Below, piece after piece: positions 18,494 to 26,411 of a stretch of 64,000 bases of DNA. The DNA lies in contig NZ_BAAACP010000013.1 of NCBI RefSeq assembly GCF_039521565.1, positions 1 through 64,000 on the forward strand, read 5' to 3'. Made by a program: the position numbers and the translations under genes. The number at the start of each line of letters is the position of its first letter. Within the stretch, counting starts at the first letter, position 1. The stretch is from Paraclostridium tenue. GTDB lineage: Bacteria; Bacillota; Clostridia; Peptostreptococcales; Peptostreptococcaceae. The notes under the pieces were generated by a model. That model searched no databases, was not told the DNA's origin, and worked only from the letters and a program-made list of their open reading frames with translations.

Positions 18494-19354
18494 ATGAGCG
18501 AATTAGCAGGAAAAGGCTGCGAAATTATAGTTCCTTTTGATGAAAGACAGCCACTTAAAGATATTGAAAGAAGCATAGTAAAAAGATATAGAAAAAACTT
18601 ATGGTCAAAATTTATCAAAGCAATAAGAGCTTATGACTTAGTAGAGGAAGGCGACAAAATTGCAGTTGCTATATCTGGAGGAAAAGATAGTTTACTTATG
18701 GCTAAAATGTTTCAAGAATTAAAAAGACATAGTCCAGTAAACTTTGAAGTAGAATTTATAGCTATGGACCCAGGATATCATAAGGATATAAGACAATTAT
18801 TAGTAGATAACTGTGAATATTTAGATATACCTATACATCTATTTGATTCTAGAATATTTGAAATTGCAGATGAAATTGCTAAAGATTATCCTTGCTATAT
18901 GTGTGCAAGAATGAGAAGAGGAGCATTATATTCTAAAGCAGAAGAATTAGGATGTAATAAATTAGCACTTGGACATCACTATGATGATGTTATTGAAACT
19001 ACGATGTTAAACTTATTATGTGCAGGAAATTTTAAAACAATGCTTCCAAAGTTAAAATCTACTAACTTTGATGGAATACAAATAATAAGACCTTTATATT
19101 ATATAAGGGAAGAGCATATAGTAAGGTTCATACAAAATAGTGGTATATGGCCACTTAACTGTGCCTGTATGGTAGCAGCTAAAAAGACTGGTAACAAAAG
19201 ATATGAAATAAAAGATCTTATAAAAAGTTTAGGTGATAACTTTAAAGACGTTGAAAAATCTATATTTAAAGCAGCGGAAAATGTAAATATGGATTCAGTA
19301 TTAGGTTGGCAACAAGATGGAGTCAAGCATTCATTCCTAGAAAGATTTGAGTAG
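18494..19354 (+). CDS. TtcA-like tRNA thiolation ATPase (PP-loop)
   Basis: The 286-residue protein has the PP-loop SGGKDS at 61-66, which adenylates the target base. CYMC at 134-137 is followed by ARMRRG, as in TtcA, and a later pair of Cys (CAC, 223-225) would complete an Fe-S site. TtcA makes 2-thiocytidine at tRNA position 32 using a [4Fe-4S] cluster. The second motif is CAC rather than the usual CxxC; TtcA needs only three Cys, so activity is possible. It is placed in the ATPase group near TtcA. The substrate RNA is inferred. GAGGTG precedes the ATG. Confidence 0.82.
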   Translation: MSELAGKGCEIIVPFDERQPLKDIERSIVKRYRKNLWSKFIKAIRAYDLVEEGDKIAVAISGGKDSLLMAKMFQELKRHSPVNFEVEFIAMDPGYHKDIRQLLVDNCEYLDIPIHLFDSRIFEIADEIAKDYPCYMCARMRRGALYSKAEELGCNKLALGHHYDDVIETTMLNLLCAGNFKTMLPKLKSTNFDGIQIIRPLYYIREEHIVRFIQNSGIWPLNCACMVAAKKTGNKRYEIKDLIKSLGDNFKDVEKSIFKAAENVNMDSVLGWQQDGVKHSFLERFE

Positions 19355-19378
19355 GATGTACTTAGTACATCCTTTTTC
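19353..19378 (+). terminator. Terminator of the ttcA-like gene
   Basis: AGGATGTAC (19353-19361) and GTACATCCT (19365-19373) pair perfectly around TTA and run into five T's. Confidence 0.9.
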
Positions 19379-19478
19379 TTTTACATTGATATTGAAGATA
19401 ATGTATTATAAAATTATACTTAAAATAAATTAACAGTTGGTAAAATGTATTTTTAGGGTTTTAGAAAGGATGAAGGGG

Positions 19479-20495
19479 ATGAAAAAAATATATGTAGACT
19501 TTGAGATGAATATGTCAAATTCTAAATATGGAAGAGATATAAATAATGCAGATATTATTGCTATTGGGGCAATTAAATACGATACAGCAAATAAAAAAAT
19601 TTCTAAATTTAAATCTTTAATAAAGCCTGTTAGCAATATTGATATATATCCTCATATAGAGGAACTTACTAAAATAACTAATGAAGATATCATCAAAGCG
19701 CCTACCTATGAAGAAGTTATGAGAGATTTTAAGAAATGGTTAGGAAATTTTGTAGAAATTGAAGGAATTTATACATTTGGAAACTTAGATTTAACTTGTT
19801 TTGCAAATACAGATAGGAGAAGTGCACAAAAGAACAATCATCCTAGATTTGTAAATAATATAAAAGATTTATTTATAGATGTAAAAAAACAATACTTAAA
19901 TGAAGGAATTAGGTGCATTAATTATGTATCATTAAAAAACTTATTAGAGTATTCAAATATAGAATTTGATGGAGATGCACATGACCCTTTAGCTGATGCG
20001 TATAACTTATTTATATTAGACAATACATTATCTTCTAATATTAAAATAAGAGAATTATTAATTATTAAGGATATAATAAAAAATCCATTTATAGAAATAA
20101 ATAAAGATTTAAAGTCTAAGTTTGAAGAATATAAAGAATCTATACATAATAAAAAAAGTAATATAAAACTAGATGACTTATCTATAGAAATATTAAAAAC
20201 ATTTAAACTATATTTGGAATCTATAGTTGATATTGATATACATAATATTGAAGCAATAAAAGATATAAATAAAAAATTACTTATATTCGATAATCTTATT
20301 AATATAAAAAATGGAAATTTTTATTTACTAGAAAATCCATATCTGGATATGATGGATTTAGTAGATGATTTATTTTATTATAGATTAAATAAAGATGAAT
20401 ACAAGCAAGAATTAAATAAGATTATAGAATTATTTGAAGAAGATTTAGAGTATGAAAATATAAATATAAAAAATTTACTAGAAGCCAGTTACTAA
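19479..20495 (+). CDS. DEDDh 3'-5' exonuclease (KapD/ERI-1-like)
   Basis: The N-terminal 190 residues form an RNase-T/DnaQ-type exonuclease: first acidic pair in YVDFEM, a middle NLDLTCF, and the closing AHDPLADA (His-x4-Asp). The C-terminal half is helical and has no domain I know. An in-frame TTG (19437) and ATG (19470) exist. The ATG at 19479 has AGGA 8 bases upstream and starts directly at the domain (MKKIYVDFEM), so I prefer it (338 residues). It resembles KapD, an inhibitor of the KinA sporulation pathway in Bacillus, but that role is not implied here. Confidence 0.8.
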   Translation: MKKIYVDFEMNMSNSKYGRDINNADIIAIGAIKYDTANKKISKFKSLIKPVSNIDIYPHIEELTKITNEDIIKAPTYEEVMRDFKKWLGNFVEIEGIYTFGNLDLTCFANTDRRSAQKNNHPRFVNNIKDLFIDVKKQYLNEGIRCINYVSLKNLLEYSNIEFDGDAHDPLADAYNLFILDNTLSSNIKIRELLIIKDIIKNPFIEINKDLKSKFEEYKESIHNKKSNIKLDDLSIEILKTFKLYLESIVDIDIHNIEAIKDINKKLLIFDNLINIKNGNFYLLENPYLDMMDLVDDLFYYRLNKDEYKQELNKIIELFEEDLEYENINIKNLLEASY

Positions 20496-20526
20496 GCCAG
20501 TTTAAGCAGTGACTGGTTAGTTTTTA
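20482..20526 (+). terminator. Terminator with two alternative stems
   Basis: AGCCAGTTACT or CTAAGCCAGT can each pair with the AGTGACTGGTTAG segment (20508-20520), which precedes a T-run. The last codons of the exonuclease gene are included. Confidence 0.65.
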
Positions 20527-20654
20527 TACCTATAAAAAATATTATATATAATAAAAAAATTTTGAAAATTTATTGCGCTATGGTAAGAAAATAGACTATA
20601 ATAGAGGAAAGAAAAACGTTTTGCTACTTGAACAAGACAAGAGGAGGCTTTAAA

Positions 20655-21668
20655 ATGGAAGTTTTAAAAGGAACAATACTATTAGTAATGGTGCTCGCCG
20701 CATTTTCTATATTTAGCTACAAGGCACCACATGGTATGAAAGCAATGGGGGCATTAGCAAGTGCAGCATGTGCTACATTCTTAGTCGAAGCAATACAATT
20801 TTCACTTCTAGGAAACACAATCGGTATACCATTTCTTAGCGAATTAGGATCAATAAGTGGTAAATTAGGTGGTTTAGCAGCAGCATCATTAACTATGGGT
20901 GCTTTAGGAGTTTCACCAGTATATTCAATGTTATTAGGAATAACATGTTCTGGATTAGGAATATTACCAGGATTTATAGCAGGGTACTTAATGTCATTTG
21001 TAGTTAAATTTTTAGAAGAAAAAGTACCACCTGGACTTGATTTATTAGTTATGGTAATTGTAATGGCACCTATAACAAGATTGATAGGGGTACAATTAGA
21101 ACCTATAGTAAATTCTACTTTATTAAGCATAGGTGATATAATCGCTGGTTCTACAGACTCAAGTCCGATAATAATGGGATTAATTATAGGAGGATTCTTT
21201 ACTTTATTATCAACATCTCCATTAAGTTCTATGGCACTTACAGCAATGCTAGGTTTAACTGGACTACCTATGGGAATAGCTGCATTATCTATATCAGCTA
21301 CATCTTTTGCAAACTTCGTATTATTTAAAAAACTAAAATTTGGAGACACAAGAGATACTATATCTGTGGTAATAGAACCATTAACTCAAGCAGATATAAT
21401 TTCAGCAAATCCAATACCAATATATATAACAAATTTCATAAGTGGAGCTCTTTGTGGAGTAGTAGTAGCAGCTATGGGACTTGTAAACAATGCACCAGGA
21501 ACAGCAGCACCTTCAGCTGGATTACCTGTTATGTTTGCATATAACCCAGCACAAGAAGTTTTAATATGTATGGCTATATGCGCTGTTATAAGTACTATTG
21601 TAGGATTTGTAGCAAGTTATGTATTTAGAAATCATAAAATAGTTACAGCAGCAGAAATAAGAGGTTAA
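20655..21668 (+). CDS. Orphan PTS EIIC-type membrane protein
   Basis: The 337-residue protein has about nine to ten membrane segments, rich in small residues, of the PTS_EIIC_2 type (GLAAASLTMGALGVSPVYS, PGLDLLVMVIVMAP, NAPGTAAPSAGLP). An in-frame TTG 27 bases upstream lacks a ribosome site. GAGGAGG sits 7 bases before the ATG at 20655, so that start is used. No EIIA or EIIB gene is near, so it either borrows them or works as a PTS-independent carrier. The substrate is unknown. Confidence 0.82.
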   Translation: MEVLKGTILLVMVLAAFSIFSYKAPHGMKAMGALASAACATFLVEAIQFSLLGNTIGIPFLSELGSISGKLGGLAAASLTMGALGVSPVYSMLLGITCSGLGILPGFIAGYLMSFVVKFLEEKVPPGLDLLVMVIVMAPITRLIGVQLEPIVNSTLLSIGDIIAGSTDSSPIIMGLIIGGFFTLLSTSPLSSMALTAMLGLTGLPMGIAALSISATSFANFVLFKKLKFGDTRDTISVVIEPLTQADIISANPIPIYITNFISGALCGVVVAAMGLVNNAPGTAAPSAGLPVMFAYNPAQEVLICMAICAVISTIVGFVASYVFRNHKIVTAAEIRG

Positions 21669-21697
21669 ATTAAAGTATATTAAATTTAAAAATAAAA

Positions 21698-21778
21698 AAT
21701 AATAGACTATCTTAAGATAAAATTAGTTATGTAAAAATATTACTTACTAAATTTATTCTAAGGTAGTCTTTTTTTATT
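21698..21778 (+). terminator. Terminator of the EIIC gene
   Basis: AGACTATCTTA-GA (from 21703) pairs with TCTAAGGTAGTCT (to 21771) across a loop of about 40 bases and is followed by seven T's. Confidence 0.65.
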
Positions 21779-21866
21779 AGTATTAATATGTCGTATGATT
21801 AAAATCATTTTTTGGGACTTGCATATATAAATTTATATTATAAGTATATATGTAGGAGGGGTTTAA

Positions 21867-23051
21867 ATGGATAGTATAAGGTCATATTTTAAAATAGTAT
21901 TTTTGATTTTTATTATTTTATCAGGAATTTTTATATCAATTAAATTGATTTTAAGAATTATTAAAATGAGAAAAGATATTTCAAGAAAAATGATAAGTGG
22001 GTGTCAAACAAATAAAATATCTTTTTCAATAGGAGAAAGAGGTAATAATTATAATCAAGGTGGTCATCTTTTTAATAATGATATATATAAATCAAATCTA
22101 AAAATTAAAAAAGATGATAAATATGAAATTATAAAATATGATAATGGAGATATTTATAAAGGAGAATTGATAAAAGGAAAAAGAAGTGGATTTGGAGTTT
22201 GTATATTTGCTAATAAAGATAGATATGAGGGATTATGGAAAGAAGATTTAATGCACAGTATAGGCAAATACTTATATAATGATGGGTCAATTTATAGTGG
22301 AGATTTTAAGTTTGGAGCTATTGATGGAGTTGGAATGTATACATTTCCTAATAAAGATATATATAAAGGTGAGTTTAAAAATGGACTTAGAACAGGTAAA
22401 GGAATCATATCTTACAACAATGGAGATAAATTTATAGGTAATTTTAAAGATGGGTTAAGAAATGGTAGAGGAAGATATATATCAATTAATGGAGATATCT
22501 ATGAAGGTGAGTATAGTGAAGATAAATTAAATGGTAAGGGAACTTATTCTTACTCATGTGGAAGTAAGTATATTGGAGAGTTTAAAAATAATGTATATAA
22601 TGGACACGGATGTTACACAAATGAAAATGGTGACATATACGAAGGTGAATTTAAATATGGATATAAAAAAGGATATGGAGTGCTAAAATTTAAAAATGGA
22701 GAAATGTATAAAGGAAATTTTAAAGATGATTTATTTAATGGTAAGGGAACGTACTTTTATAAAGATAAATCTATATATGAAGGTGACTATGAAAATGGTT
22801 TAAGGTGTGGAGTAGGAGTTTTTACTTGTGATACTTATAGATATATAGGCGAATGGAAAGAAGATTACAAATATGGAGTTGGAACCTATTATCTATTAGA
22901 TAAATCAAAGTTTGAAGTAAATATAAAAAATAATATTATAATAAAAGGTACATACATAAAAGAAAATAAAGAAGATATAAAAGTAAAAGATATTGATATA
23001 AGTAAAAATGAAAAAGAAATTATAAGTGATATATTCAAAACTATAAAGTAG
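21867..23051 (+). CDS. Membrane-anchored MORN-repeat protein
   Basis: The 394-residue protein has one N-terminal membrane helix (about 10-32), a linker, and then about eleven MORN repeats between residues 90 and 350. Each repeat is of the form Y-x-G-x-(F/Y/W)-x-x-G-x-x-x-G-x-G-x-(Y/F). A Lys-rich tail follows. MORN repeats form an extended beta-hairpin ribbon that binds lipids or proteins. Topology puts the repeats either in the cytoplasm or outside depending on the anchor, which the sequence does not settle. GGAGGGG precedes the ATG. The regular 69-base repeat unit could recombine. The partner is unknown. Confidence 0.85.
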   Translation: MDSIRSYFKIVFLIFIILSGIFISIKLILRIIKMRKDISRKMISGCQTNKISFSIGERGNNYNQGGHLFNNDIYKSNLKIKKDDKYEIIKYDNGDIYKGELIKGKRSGFGVCIFANKDRYEGLWKEDLMHSIGKYLYNDGSIYSGDFKFGAIDGVGMYTFPNKDIYKGEFKNGLRTGKGIISYNNGDKFIGNFKDGLRNGRGRYISINGDIYEGEYSEDKLNGKGTYSYSCGSKYIGEFKNNVYNGHGCYTNENGDIYEGEFKYGYKKGYGVLKFKNGEMYKGNFKDDLFNGKGTYFYKDKSIYEGDYENGLRCGVGVFTCDTYRYIGEWKEDYKYGVGTYYLLDKSKFEVNIKNNIIIKGTYIKENKEDIKVKDIDISKNEKEIISDIFKTIK

Positions 23052-23131
23052 TTACAATAAAGATACAAAATATATGTTAATATACAAAAATATTTAAAAT
23101 AAATATATATTATATTTAAGGAGGAGGTTAT

Positions 23132-23557
23132 ATGTTTTTAACATGGATTATAATAGGGATAATATTACTAATAATTGAGTCGAGCACCATAAGCTTTGTT
23201 TCTCTATTCTTTGCTATTGGATGTTTTGTAGCAGGATTATCCTCACTAATAGTTTCATCAATAGGAACTCAAATAATAATAATGTGTATTGTTTCAATTA
23301 TAGGAGTAATATTTGGTAGAAAAATATTACAAAAATATTTTCACGTTAACAAAGAAGTAAAACCATCTACTATAAATGCTTTAATTGGAAAAATTGGAGT
23401 TGTGACAAAAGAAATAAATCAAGATGGTATAGGTTTAGTTAAAATAGAAGGAGAAGTATGGAGTGCAACTTCAGTTGATTCAAAACATATACCTAAAGAT
23501 GTAAACGTTTTAATAAAGTATATAGATGGAGTAAAATTAGTAGTAGAAAAAATATAA
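23132..23557 (+). CDS. NfeD-like membrane protein
   Basis: The 141-residue short NfeD protein has two to three hydrophobic segments in the first 75 residues (one bearing the IESSTIS turn). A C-terminal OB-fold domain from about 83 contains LIGKIGVVTKEI and GLVKIEGEVWSATS. Short NfeD proteins are encoded with SPFH proteins and are thought to stabilise or scaffold them in membrane microdomains. The stomatin gene starts 18 bases after its stop. AAGGAGGAGG precedes the ATG. Confidence 0.9.
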   Translation: MFLTWIIIGIILLIIESSTISFVSLFFAIGCFVAGLSSLIVSSIGTQIIIMCIVSIIGVIFGRKILQKYFHVNKEVKPSTINALIGKIGVVTKEINQDGIGLVKIEGEVWSATSVDSKHIPKDVNVLIKYIDGVKLVVEKI

Positions 23558-23575
23558 GGGGAGGTAAATTTTAAT

Positions 23576-24514
23576 ATGTTTACAACAATATTTTTTACTG
23601 TTTTAATAATTTTAGTTATAGTTTTAGCTATATCTACTATTAAAATAGTAAAGCAATCAGAAGTTATAATTGTAGAAAGATTAGGAAAGTACAAAATGAC
23701 AGGAGAGTCAGGTCTTAATATAGTTGTACCTATATTAGATAGAGTAGTTAGAAGGATTGATCTTAGAACTCAAGTTATAGATTCACCGCCACAAGCTGTT
23801 ATAACTAAAGATAATGTTACTATGTCAATAGATACTGTAGTTTATTATCAAATAACAGACTCATTTAAAGCTACTTATGAAATAGCGAACTTAGTTCAAG
23901 CTATAAAGTATTTAACTACAACTACTTTAAGAGATGTAATAGGTACTATGGAATTGGATAAAACATTATCTTCAAGAGATGATGTAAATAATAAGTTAAG
24001 AATTATACTTGATGAAGCTACTGATAAATGGGGCGTTAGAGTAGAAAGAGTTGAAATAAAAAATATAGAACTTCCAGAAGATATAAAAGAAGCTATGGAA
24101 AAACAAATGAGAGCTGAAAGAGAAAAGCGTGCTATGATACTTCAAGCAGAAGGTAAAAAACAAGCTGCTATAACTGAATCTCAAGGTCTTAAAGAATCTC
24201 AAATATTAAAGGCAGAAGGAGAAAAACAAACTGCTATATTACATGCAGAAGCTCAAAGAGAAGCTCAAATAAGAAAAGCAGAAGGTGAAGCTGAAGCTAT
24301 TAAAAAAGTTGCAGAAGCTGAAGCTAGTAAAGTAAAAATGGTATATGATGCACTTAAAAATGCAAACATAGATGAAGCTATGTTATCTGTTAAGTATGTA
24401 GAAGCTTTAAATGAAATGGCTAAGGGTGATAATAAGGTATTTGTACCTTATGAAGCTCAAGGTTTACTTGGTAGCATAGGAGCAATAAAAGAAATAATAT
24501 CTGATAAAAAATAA
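23576..24514 (+). CDS. SPFH/Band 7 (stomatin-type) protein
   Basis: The 312-residue protein has an N-terminal membrane anchor (1-22) and an SPFH domain (about 25-200) with EVIIVERLGKYK, GLNIVVPILDRV and the TTLRDVIGTMELD loop. A long charged coiled coil rich in Ala-Glu-Gly repeats (MILQAEGKKQAAITESQG) follows, then an oligomerising tail. It would assemble into a membrane-associated ring or scaffold with the NfeD-like partner upstream, with which it forms an operon. It is nearest to QmcA/stomatin-like proteins. Confidence 0.93.
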   Translation: MFTTIFFTVLIILVIVLAISTIKIVKQSEVIIVERLGKYKMTGESGLNIVVPILDRVVRRIDLRTQVIDSPPQAVITKDNVTMSIDTVVYYQITDSFKATYEIANLVQAIKYLTTTTLRDVIGTMELDKTLSSRDDVNNKLRIILDEATDKWGVRVERVEIKNIELPEDIKEAMEKQMRAEREKRAMILQAEGKKQAAITESQGLKESQILKAEGEKQTAILHAEAQREAQIRKAEGEAEAIKKVAEAEASKVKMVYDALKNANIDEAMLSVKYVEALNEMAKGDNKVFVPYEAQGLLGSIGAIKEIISDKK

Positions 24515-24550
24515 AAATTAAGTAAATTAAAAGATATAATTGTTAAATGA

Positions 24551-24597
24551 AAATGTTTCAAAATAGTTTTTATAATTATTTTGAAGCATTTTTTTAT
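24551..24597 (+). terminator. Terminator of the nfeD-SPFH operon
   Basis: AAATGTTTCAAAATA (24551-24565) pairs with TATTTTGAAGCATTT (24577-24591, one wobble), followed by T's. Confidence 0.85.
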
Positions 24598-24617
24598 TTG
24601 TATAAATAACAGATCGT

Positions 24618-24632
24618 TTGTGATTATCACAA
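24618..24632. promoter_or_regulatory. Perfect 15-bp palindrome upstream of the subtilase
   Basis: TTGTGAT-T-ATCACAA is an exact 7-1-7 palindrome. A -10-like TATAAT at 24650-24655 places it over the -35 region, as expected for a repressor or activator operator. The half-site TTGTGA resembles CRP/FNR-type sites, but the 3-base gap between TGTGA and TCACA is shorter than their six. Confidence 0.55.
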
Positions 24633-24689
24633 TATAACAATTAAGTGTATATAATTGAGTATAAAACTTTATTTAGGTGGTGTGTTTTT

Positions 24690-25619
24690 ATGTATAAAAT
24701 GAAGTTATTACCTTATAATGTTAATGAAGTTGGTAGAGATATTAATGTAAGTTCTTATGGAGTAAAGATGATTAGAGCTGATAAATTCTGGAGTAAGTCT
24801 AGTGGTGGTGAAGGTATTACTGTAGCTATTATAGATACAGGTTGTGATATAAATCATTTTGTTCTTAAAGATAAAATTGTTCATACTAGAAATTTTACCA
24901 AAGATGATGAATCTAATAAATTAGTAGTTAATGATTATATTGGACATGGAACTCATGTTGCTGGGATTGTTCATAGTGTAGCACCTGCTTGTAATTTGAT
25001 GATACTAAAAGCCTTAGATAGAAATGGAGAAGGTGAGTATAAGTGGACTATAAATGCTATAAATTATGCAATTAGCCAAAAGGTAGATATTATAAGCATG
25101 TCATTAGGAGGATATTTAGATGATGAAAATCTGCATAAAGCCGTTAAAAATGCTGTAAATAATAATATATTGGTAGTTTGTGCAGCTGGAAATGATGGAG
25201 ACAATACTTCTATAACTAATGAATTTTCTTATCCTGCTTCATATAGTGAAGTTATTTCAGTAGGAGCTGTAGATGAGAAAGCTAAACCAGCTTATTTTTC
25301 AAATAGTAATAATTTAATAGATGTTATGGCTCCAGGAGTTGGAATTTTATCAACATTTAAAAATAACTCATATGCTATCTTAGATGGAACTAGTATGGCA
25401 GCGCCTCATGTAAGTGGCTCTTTGGCACTTATAAAAAATTATTCAAATAAAGAGTTTAAAAGAGTATTAAGTGAATCAGAGATATATGCTCAACTTATAA
25501 AATTTACTTTAGATTTGAATTATGACAAAAATACGCAAGGAAATGGATTGGTATTTTTAGAAACTCCTAAGATGTCTAAGAAGATATTTAAAAATGGACA
25601 AGTGAAAACGAAAAAGTAA
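24690..25619 (+). CDS. Intracellular subtilisin-like serine protease (S8)
   Basis: The 309-residue protease has the catalytic triad Asp49 (VAIIDTGCD), His86 (GHGTHVAG) and Ser235 (GTSMAAPHV), and the oxyanion Asn in AAGNDG. It has no signal peptide. LLPY at residues 6-9 matches the LIPY/F motif in the short inhibitory propeptide of Bacillus intracellular subtilisins (ISP). It is thus probably a regulated cytoplasmic protease that is activated by removing about 15-20 residues. A GTG 45 bases upstream is in frame, but AGGTGG lies 9 bases before the ATG at 24690, which I use. Confidence 0.9.
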   Translation: MYKMKLLPYNVNEVGRDINVSSYGVKMIRADKFWSKSSGGEGITVAIIDTGCDINHFVLKDKIVHTRNFTKDDESNKLVVNDYIGHGTHVAGIVHSVAPACNLMILKALDRNGEGEYKWTINAINYAISQKVDIISMSLGGYLDDENLHKAVKNAVNNNILVVCAAGNDGDNTSITNEFSYPASYSEVISVGAVDEKAKPAYFSNSNNLIDVMAPGVGILSTFKNNSYAILDGTSMAAPHVSGSLALIKNYSNKEFKRVLSESEIYAQLIKFTLDLNYDKNTQGNGLVFLETPKMSKKIFKNGQVKTKK

Positions 25620-25656
25620 TTAAGTTAAAATTTAATTTTTTATTAGCATTTTAAGG

Positions 25657-25690
25657 CAATGATAAATTTAATATTATCATTGTTTTTTTA
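25657..25690 (+). terminator. Terminator of the subtilase gene
   Basis: CAATGATAA (25657-25665) pairs with TTATCATTG (25674-25682), followed by seven T's. Confidence 0.9.
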
Positions 25691-25740
25691 TTTGTTATAA
25701 TTATATATACTTATATTTATGAAAATGAGAGGAGCAATTT

Positions 25741-26244
25741 ATGAATAAAGAGTATGTAGTAGTAGATTTAGAAACAACAGGCCTTGACCCATATAAAGGT
25801 TGTGAAATTATAGAAATAGGAGTTACAGAGATAAATAATAATGAAATAGGAAGAAATTATTCTAGACTAATAAAACCAAATGGAATAATTCCTAGTCTTA
25901 TAACTGATATAACTAATATAAGCAATGAGATGGTAGAAAATGAAAAGAGTCTAGAAGAGGTTTTGCCTAAGTTTAGACAATATATAGGTGATAAAACTAT
26001 AATTGCTCACAACGCTAAATTTGATTTGAAATTTTTAAATTATTATTTAAAAAAAATGGGATTAGAACCTATAAATAATTATATATGCACATTAGAACTA
26101 TTAAAACAAAATAAAGAATATAAAGGTAAGAATAAAAAATTAGAAACTGCATGTGAGTATTACAATATAGAAAATAAAAATGCACATAGGGCAGACAGTG
26201 ATACATTAGCAACTGCTAAATTATTTCTTATACTTAATAAATAA
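25741..26244 (+). CDS. DnaQ-like 3'-5' exonuclease
   Basis: The 167-residue single-domain DEDDh exonuclease has ExoI VVDLETTGLDP, ExoII AHNAKFDLKFL and ExoIII NAHRADSDTLAT (His-x4-Asp). It resembles the epsilon-type proofreading domain found free-standing or in PolC. A stand-alone copy may process RNA or DNA ends or assist repair. GAGAGGAG precedes the ATG. It is unrelated in detail to the larger exonuclease at 19479. Confidence 0.9.
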   Translation: MNKEYVVVDLETTGLDPYKGCEIIEIGVTEINNNEIGRNYSRLIKPNGIIPSLITDITNISNEMVENEKSLEEVLPKFRQYIGDKTIIAHNAKFDLKFLNYYLKKMGLEPINNYICTLELLKQNKEYKGKNKKLETACEYYNIENKNAHRADSDTLATAKLFLILNK

Positions 26245-26245
26245 T

Positions 26246-26295
26246 AAAAAGCTTTCATACTTAATTTAAATTAGTGTGAAAGCTTTTGTATTTTT
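26246..26295 (+). terminator. Terminator of the exonuclease gene
   Basis: AAAAGCTTTCATACT pairs with AGTGTGAAAGCTTTT (one wobble) across the A/T-rich loop, and is followed by a T-rich stretch. Confidence 0.8.
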
Positions 26296-26363
26296 TGTGT
26301 TTATTTAGGAATTAAAATCATAGTATATATAAGTTACAATAAGCACAGTTAGGAGTGACATTT

Positions 26364-26411
26364 ATGGGGGTTGTATTAGAATTATTTTTAGGTGGTGATA
26401 CTATATTATGA
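26364..26411 (+). CDS. Possible 15-residue leader peptide of the kinase gene
   Basis: An ATG with TAGGAGTG five bases upstream opens a 15-codon frame (MGVVLELFLGGDTIL). Its TGA stop overlaps the kinase ATG in the sequence ATGA. Its codons also contain the AGGTGGTG that serves the kinase. This is the usual geometry of translational coupling. It could equally be chance, since the peptide has no recognisable motif. Confidence 0.35.
   Translation: MGVVLELFLGGDTIL

Noticed and set aside
20717..21349. 210-codon open frame antisense to the EIIC gene
   Set aside because: It is a mirror of a low-complexity membrane gene, lacks a ribosome site and has a composition unlike real proteins here.
22140..22930. 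69-base periodicity
   Set aside because: It is explained by MORN protein repeats.
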